From Rhodopirellula islandica (GTDB taxonomy: Bacteria > Planctomycetota > Planctomycetia > Pirellulales > Pirellulaceae): a DNA stretch of 64,000 nt. The notes under the pieces were generated by a model. It did not search any database. It was not told where the DNA came from and saw only the letters and a program-made list of their open reading frames with translations. The stretch spans positions 1 to 64,000 of the forward strand of contig NZ_LECT01000046.1 of the NCBI RefSeq assembly GCF_001027925.1. Direction: 5' to 3'. Position numbers and translations under genes: made by a program. Positions 58,862-64,000 of this stretch are shown piece by piece; the first letter of the stretch is position 1; each line of letters begins with the position of its first letter.

Positions 58862-60319
58862 GTGAAAAGATTTGTCTTCCTATTGGCGTTGTGTTTCTAT
58901 GCAACGGCGACGTTGGCTGATCGCCCGAACGTGTTGCTTTTTTACATTGATGATCTGCGTCCGCAGACAAGTGACTACGGGCATTCGTCGATGCAAACTC
59001 CGAACTTTGATGCGTTGGCGGCGGCTGGTGTTCGGTTTGAAAACGCATACTGTCAGGTGCCGACGTGTGGTGCTTCGCGGGCCAGTTTGTTCACGGCCTT
59101 GTATCCCACGGTGGAGCGGTTCCCTAACTTCTTCACTTGGGCGGAACGCGATGCAGCGGATGTGAAAACGTTGCCGCAGCGATTCAAGGAAGCCGGCTAC
59201 ACGACGATCAGCAACGGCAAGGTCTTTCATCATAAGAAGGACACGGACGATCGGTCGTGGAGCGAGCCTGCTTGGCGGCCCAAGACGAGCGGTCGCACGT
59301 TCTACAATGACGCCACCAAGGAATGGAAGAAGAAACGTGAGCAGACGATCAAAGGCAAGAACGCCCAGGAACGCAAAGAAAAGGTGCCGATGTGGGAGGC
59401 CGGCGAAGTCGATGTGATGGACACGCACGACGGAACGATCGCCGCAAGAACAATGGCGGATTTGGAACGTCTTTCGAAGCAGGACCAGCCGTTTTTCTTG
59501 GCATGCGGCTTGGCGAAACCGCACATGCCGTTTTACTCGCCGAAGGAAACCTACGACCGGTACCCGTTGGCGGAGGTGAGGCTGGCTGAAAACCGGCGAT
59601 TGCCACAGCCCATGCCGGACGAGTTTCGTTTGGTGCGGGAGCAGTTTGCATACGTCCCGATGACGTTGGATCTGTCACGCAGGGTGGAATACAACAGCGA
59701 CGAGTACCATCAACGGATGCGTCAGGGGTACTACGCTTCGGTGACGCAAGCGGATGATTTGATGGGACGCGTGTTTGCGAAAATGCGAGAGCTCAATTTG
59801 GATCAAAACACCCTCGTGGTTGTCTTGGGGGATCATGGTTGGTTGCTCGGTGAGCACAATTCGTGGGCCAAGAACCAACTGCTGCACGATGCGCTTCGCA
59901 CCGCGATGTGGATGAAGGGGCCAGGGATCGCAAAGGACGCGGTGATTCCTTCTCACGTTGAGTTTGTCGACGTGCATCCGACGTTGTGTGAGCTGGCGGG
60001 CATTGAAATCAAAGACGCAATTCACGGAAAAAGTTTTGCTTCTTTGTTGTCAAACCCAACCCAGGTTCATCGTGAAGACGCGTACACGCGGTTTGGTCCG
60101 GGGGATGCCTTGACCACGGAGGATCACTTCTTTGTGCGATGGCGAGCCGATGGGGCGAGTGATAGGGCAGGCGTTGAGCATGAATTGCTGGTTGATCGGA
60201 AAGCGGATCCGCTGCATCAGCACAACGTCAGTGGCCAGCCTCAGTACGAAGCGATTCAGAACCAGTTGCGGGAAAAGTTGATGGCCCGGATTGAGTTGGC
60301 AGAATCAGCGATGCCATAG
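58862..60319 (+). CDS. Secreted iduronate-2-sulfatase-type sulfatase
   Basis: A 485-residue sulfatase from GTG 58862 with a signal peptide (RFVFLLALCFYATATLA|D). RPNVLLFYIDDLRPQTSDYG starts the domain; the formylglycine motif is C69-G-A-S-R, again with Ala at the proline position. GKVFHHKK, CGLAKPHMPFYSPKETYDRY, LGDHGWLLGEHNSWAK and the C-terminal RWRADGASDRAGVEHELLVD are IDS-like. It should remove sulfates from a polysaccharide in the periplasm or outside. It is preceded by the REP-like copy D. Confidence 0.9.
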   Translation: MKRFVFLLALCFYATATLADRPNVLLFYIDDLRPQTSDYGHSSMQTPNFDALAAAGVRFENAYCQVPTCGASRASLFTALYPTVERFPNFFTWAERDAADVKTLPQRFKEAGYTTISNGKVFHHKKDTDDRSWSEPAWRPKTSGRTFYNDATKEWKKKREQTIKGKNAQERKEKVPMWEAGEVDVMDTHDGTIAARTMADLERLSKQDQPFFLACGLAKPHMPFYSPKETYDRYPLAEVRLAENRRLPQPMPDEFRLVREQFAYVPMTLDLSRRVEYNSDEYHQRMRQGYYASVTQADDLMGRVFAKMRELNLDQNTLVVVLGDHGWLLGEHNSWAKNQLLHDALRTAMWMKGPGIAKDAVIPSHVEFVDVHPTLCELAGIEIKDAIHGKSFASLLSNPTQVHREDAYTRFGPGDALTTEDHFFVRWRADGASDRAGVEHELLVDRKADPLHQHNVSGQPQYEAIQNQLREKLMARIELAESAMP

Positions 60320-60485
60320 ACAACGCTGCCATCGGCTCGGAGGCTCGATTCCGGTGGCGGAGAGGCTCTCGCAAGGATTCGCGTTTGATGGTGAAATCAG
60401 TGTTTTGGTATAGTCCCGTGAGCATTCATGGCGGATTATCGACGCTGGTCTCATTCTTTTCAACGCAATCCAGACGAAGCCACCC

Positions 60486-61640
60486 ATGACAAACCGGCCT
60501 TCACGAAGCAACTCGGTTCAGGACGCCTGTTTGCTGATTCTCACCGCGATCGCCTTGACGGCGGCGGTGTACTGGCTGCGCTCGGTGTTGGTTCCATTTG
60601 TGGTGGCGTTGTTCATTGTCAGCGGAATCACGCCGATTTTGGATTTCCTGCAAGCGCGATTGAATGTCAATCGTGTGGTCGCGGCAGGCGTCACGTTTGT
60701 GTTGGCAATCGGTGGCACGTGTTTGGTTGGAATGAGCATTTGGTTGTCGATCGCCCAAATGTCGGAAGAGGGCAAGTTGTACCGGATGCGGGTGTCGGAG
60801 ATCGTTTCGAACGCGGAAGGCTGGCTGCACGACAACGTTGCTGAGCGATTTGATTCCAAGGAAGTGACGGAGCGATCCGAAGCCGCGGTCGCCGATTTGG
60901 TGGAGGGAGTCGAGGCACCAGTTGTCTCCACGAACCAGGCGGAACCCGATGAGTTGCTCGCCAACGCAGCGGCGGATTTGCGGGCTCAACTCGAGGAGTT
61001 TTTGCGAAACGGTGTCGCGTCTTTGTCGAGCGAACTGTTTCAGTTGGGATCGACCAGCATCGTGATTTTGATCTACGTGTTCTTCCTGCTGCTGGGCAAC
61101 TTGAGCGGCTACGGCGAAAACACGTTGGCGTATCAAGTCAATCGGCAGGTTCGCTCGTATCTGTTTGTGAAGACGATGATCTCTTTGGCAACCGGCATCG
61201 TCTTTGGGATGGCGCTGTGGTTGTTTGGGGTGCCGATGGCGCTCACGTTCGGACTGCTGGCTTTCTTGCTCAACTACATTCCCAACATCGGTCCGATCTT
61301 GGCCAGCATTCTGCCACTGCCGTTCATTTTGCTGCATCCCGACGGCAGTCTGACTTGGATGATTACCGCGATTGCGGTGACCTGCTCGATTCAGGTTGCC
61401 AGCGGCAATTTGCTGGAGCCGAAGTTGATGGGGAACTCGGCGGATCTGCACCCGGTGGTGATTCTGTTGGCATTGATGTTTTGGGGAACGCTTTGGGGCA
61501 TCACCGGGATGTTCTTGGCGACGCCGATCACAGCAGCGATCAAGATTGCCTTGGACCGGATGGATGTCACGCGTCCGGTGGCGCAAGTGATGGCGGGACG
61601 CTTGGGACCGCGTTCCAACGACCCGATCGTGGCGAACTGA
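60486..61640 (+). CDS. AI-2E family membrane transporter (UPF0118)
   Basis: A 384-residue protein with about eight membrane helices: LLILTAIALTAAVYWLRSVL, VPFVVALFIVSGITPILDFL, AAGVTFVLAIGGTCLVGMSI, SIVILIYVFFLLLGNLSGYG, MISLATGIVFGMALWLFGVP, LTFGLLAFLLNYIPNIGPIL and others. LNYIPNIGPILAS is the signature of this family. Roughly residues 105-180 form a soluble insertion. The family includes AI-2 and antiporter-like exporters; the substrate here is unknown. The gene ends 47 bases from the convergent RND pump. Confidence 0.9.
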   Translation: MTNRPSRSNSVQDACLLILTAIALTAAVYWLRSVLVPFVVALFIVSGITPILDFLQARLNVNRVVAAGVTFVLAIGGTCLVGMSIWLSIAQMSEEGKLYRMRVSEIVSNAEGWLHDNVAERFDSKEVTERSEAAVADLVEGVEAPVVSTNQAEPDELLANAAADLRAQLEEFLRNGVASLSSELFQLGSTSIVILIYVFFLLLGNLSGYGENTLAYQVNRQVRSYLFVKTMISLATGIVFGMALWLFGVPMALTFGLLAFLLNYIPNIGPILASILPLPFILLHPDGSLTWMITAIAVTCSIQVASGNLLEPKLMGNSADLHPVVILLALMFWGTLWGITGMFLATPITAAIKIALDRMDVTRPVAQVMAGRLGPRSNDPIVAN

Positions 61641-61687
61641 AGACACCGTGGACGGTGCCATTCAAGTCGGATTGTCGGGCCGTGAGA

Positions 61688-64000
61688 TCAGCTGTCGGAC
61701 TTGCCAGCCATGCGTTCGGAGAGTGTTCGGAAGACGACGAAGAACGTGGGGACGAGCAACAGTGCAAAAATGGTGGCGGCGATCATGCCTCCCACCACGG
61801 CGGTGCCGACGGCTTGTCGGCTGGCGGCGCCTGCACCGGAGGCGACCAGCAACGGCAGGAAGCCCAGAATCGAGGAGAACGCTGTCATCAAGATGGCTCG
61901 GAACCGGAGTTTGGCAGCTTCTGTCGCGGCTTCTCGAGGCGATCGACCCGCGGAACGCAGTTCGCTGGCAAACTCCACGATCAGGATCGCGTTTTTGCTG
62001 GCCAACGCGACCAACAGCACGATACCGATTTGCGTGTACGTGTTGTTATCGCTTCCTCGCAGCATCAATGACAGGGCGACACCGAGTGCGGCGAGCGGCA
62101 CCACGGCAATCACGGCCGCGGGGCTGGTCCAACTTTCGTACTGAGCGGCAAGGACCAAGAACACAAACAGAATGGCCAATCCAAAGATCAGGTACTGGCC
62201 ACCGGAGGCCTGTTTCTCTTGGAATGACATCCCGGTCCATTCATATGAGAAGGACGCGGGCAGCGATTGGTCAGCGGTCTGTTCCATCAGTACCAGAGCC
62301 GAGCCTGAGCTGACGCCTGGGGCGGCGGACCCGTTGATCGCGGCGCTGGGATACATGTTGTAGCGTCGCACAACATCGGGACCAAAGTCATCGCGGACGG
62401 TCACGATGGAGCCCAGCGGCACCATGTTGCCGTTGCTGTCTCGAACATCCAGTTGCGTGATATCGGATGCCGTTCGGCGGAACGGAGCCTCGGCCTGCGC
62501 GCGAACTTGGTAGGAACGGTTGTTGAGCGTGAAGTCGTTGATGTAGGCCGATCCGAGGGAGGTCTGCAAGGTCGAGAAAACGCTGCTCAATGGGATGTTC
62601 TTCGTCTTCGCTTTTTCGCGATCCACATCCACATAGAGTTGGGGAACGGTGGCTCGGAAGGAAGTGTTCAGGGCTGCCAAGCTGGACTGGGTGGAGGCGT
62701 TGGCAACCAGTTCTTCGGTTGCATTTTGCAGTGGCAGGTAGCCGTTGCTGCCTCGGTCTTGGACTTCCATTTGAAATCCGCCGGCAGTTCCTAAACCGTC
62801 GATGGGTGGAGGAGCAAACGTGAACAACATGGCCCGTTGTTCGCTCGCAAATTTTCGTTGCAGGTATTGTTGAATCGCAGCGACACTCTCGGTGGTTGCA
62901 TCGCGATCATCCCAGGGTTTCAGGACCAGCACCGAGAACCCGACGTTGGGCCCACCGCTGCCGCCCAGCAAGGAATATCCCGTCACGGACAACCAGCCTT
63001 GGACCCCTGGGGTTTGCGAGTAGACCTCATCCAAGTGTCGGATCACTGCATCGGTGCGTTCTTTGCTGGCCGCATCAGGCAGTTGGACGTTGACGAACAG
63101 CACGCCTTGGTCTTCGTCCGGGACGAAACCGGTTGGCAATTGGGTGAGCATCCAGCCGGTTGCCATCACCAAGGCGATGGAAGCCACGGAGACGATCAAT
63201 GTCAGTCGCACCAAACGTGCGACCGTCGCACCATAGATGGCGGTGGTTCGGTCAAAGATTTGGTTGAACCAACGAAAGCCAATGAATCGCGTTTCCGTGG
63301 CGGGGCGCAGGAAGATTCCGCAGAGGGCAGGGCTGAGTGTCAACGCGTTGATCGTGCTGATGACGACGGCCGCGGAGATGGTCAGAGCGAATTGCCGAAA
63401 CAGCTCGCCGGTGATGCCGGGCATGAACGCACAGGGCACAAACACGGCCAGCAGCACCAAGGTGGTGGCGATTACCGGGCCGGTGATTTCGGACATGGCT
63501 TTGACGGCCGCGTCGCGGCTGGACAAACCATTGGCGATGTGTCGAGAAACATTTTCGACGACCACGATCGCATCATCCACCACGATCCCAATGGCCAACA
63601 CGATGCCGAACAACGACAGCATGTTCAGTGAGAATCCAATGCCTGCCATGATGGCGAAGGTGCCGATCAGCGACACGGGGATCGCTGCGACGGGAACAAT
63701 CGTGGCACGCCAGTCTTGCAGGAAGATGAAGATGACAAGCACAACCAGTGCGATCGCCGTTGCCAGCGTTTTGTAGACCTCGCTGATGGAGGCGTTGACG
63801 AATTCGGTCGCGTCGTAGGCGATTTGATACGCGACGTCGTCGGGCCAGTTGGATGCCGATGAAAGCTCTTCCATTTTGACATGGATCGCTTTTGCGGTTT
63901 CCAAGGCGTTGGCACCGGGAAGTTGGTAGATCGCGATCGTGGCGGCAGCGTCGCCGGAAAAGGAACTGGAGTACGTGTAGGCTTCGGAACCGAGTTCGAC
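61688..64000 (-). CDS. RND multidrug efflux pump, HAE1/AcrB type (N-terminus outside the window)
   Basis: The last 770 residues are visible; the frame stays open to the window edge, where VELGSEAYTYSSSFSGDAAA and PGANALETAKAI match AcrB near residue 260-300. Large membrane blocks follow: LATAIALVVLVIFIFLQDWR, FAIMAGIGFSLNMLSLFGIV, LAIGIVVDDAIVVVENVSRH (with the paired Asp of the proton relay, GIVVDDAIVVVEN) and the final FILVLAAQYESWTSPAAVIA. This is a proton-driven drug or toxin exporter of the inner membrane. The matching adaptor gene should lie just upstream beyond the window. It is distinct from the MacAB set. Confidence 0.95.
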   Translation of the reverse strand, partial: VELGSEAYTYSSSFSGDAAATIAIYQLPGANALETAKAIHVKMEELSSASNWPDDVAYQIAYDATEFVNASISEVYKTLATAIALVVLVIFIFLQDWRATIVPVAAIPVSLIGTFAIMAGIGFSLNMLSLFGIVLAIGIVVDDAIVVVENVSRHIANGLSSRDAAVKAMSEITGPVIATTLVLLAVFVPCAFMPGITGELFRQFALTISAAVVISTINALTLSPALCGIFLRPATETRFIGFRWFNQIFDRTTAIYGATVARLVRLTLIVSVASIALVMATGWMLTQLPTGFVPDEDQGVLFVNVQLPDAASKERTDAVIRHLDEVYSQTPGVQGWLSVTGYSLLGGSGGPNVGFSVLVLKPWDDRDATTESVAAIQQYLQRKFASEQRAMLFTFAPPPIDGLGTAGGFQMEVQDRGSNGYLPLQNATEELVANASTQSSLAALNTSFRATVPQLYVDVDREKAKTKNIPLSSVFSTLQTSLGSAYINDFTLNNRSYQVRAQAEAPFRRTASDITQLDVRDSNGNMVPLGSIVTVRDDFGPDVVRRYNMYPSAAINGSAAPGVSSGSALVLMEQTADQSLPASFSYEWTGMSFQEKQASGGQYLIFGLAILFVFLVLAAQYESWTSPAAVIAVVPLAALGVALSLMLRGSDNNTYTQIGIVLLVALASKNAILIVEFASELRSAGRSPREAATEAAKLRFRAILMTAFSSILGFLPLLVASGAGAASRQAVGTAVVGGMIAATIFALLLVPTFFVVFRTLSERMAGKSDS

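Noticed and set aside
60501-61661. Long reverse frame opposite the AI-2E transporter
   Set aside because: Polar, repetitive translation with no membrane or domain features; the plus strand encodes a clear membrane protein.
1-64000. CRISPR arrays, tRNA or rRNA genes
   Set aside because: No regularly spaced direct repeats and no cloverleaf or rRNA-like sequence were recognised by eye.

Overview
The window looks like a chromosomal piece of a marine planctomycete of the Rhodopirellula/Pirellulaceae type. The evidence is the combination of many secreted sulfatases, a DUF1549/DUF1553 plus DUF1501 plus cytochrome-c/WD40 operon, a dockerin-bearing surface protein, giant secreted proteins of unknown family, moderately high GC, and frequent GTG/TTG starts with weak Shine-Dalgarno sites. 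No rRNA, tRNA, CRISPR array, integrase or transposase gene was seen.

Layout. (1) 1-8.3 kb: the 3' end of a large PKD/dockerin surface protein, then a polysaccharide-degradation island with a SASA-esterase/sulfatase fusion, two further sulfatases and a sialate O-acetylesterase. (2) 8.5-34.4 kb: a large biosynthesis-and-export cluster. It holds seven or eight glycosyltransferases, an ATP-grasp enzyme, a stand-alone condensation-type acyltransferase (HHxxxDG), a fatty-acid desaturase, a PqqD-like protein, an HprK-like kinase, a PF14907-type nucleotidyltransferase and a thioester-reductase-like SDR. It also holds a complete set of exporter parts: an SyrD/PvdE-like ABC exporter, MacB, a MacA-like adaptor and a TolC-like channel. 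(3) 34.6-42.6 kb: a four-gene reverse-strand operon of planctomycete type (DUF1549/1553, DUF1501, PPC-domain protein, cytochrome/WD40 protein). (4) 42.7-54.2 kb: assorted metabolism and regulation, including MarR with an alkylsulfatase-like metallo-hydrolase, a divergent HxlR/quinone-oxidoreductase pair, three SDRs, a 959-residue internally duplicated secreted protein and a PhyH dioxygenase. (5) 54.2-60.3 kb: a tandem double sulfatase with a VHL-beta-like linker, a secreted esterase and another sulfatase. (6) 60.5-64 kb: an AI-2E family permease and the C-terminal part of an RND pump that runs off the window.

How the parts fit. Regions 1 and 5 together carry six sulfatase domains and two SASA-type esterase domains, which suits stripping sulfate and acetyl groups from marine polysaccharides. 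Region 2 is the best candidate for an undescribed system. Its exporters resemble the pyoverdine pair PvdE/PvdRT-OpmQ, but no NRPS or PKS module is present. Instead there is a PqqD-HprK-like-nucleotidyltransferase core embedded in glycosyltransferases and acyl-modifying enzymes, which suggests an exported, glycosylated and acylated product of unknown type. This is inference from gene content.

Non-coding structure includes a family of REP-like palindromic repeats (four copies) and a 131-bp MITE-like nested palindrome with perfect terminal inverted repeats.
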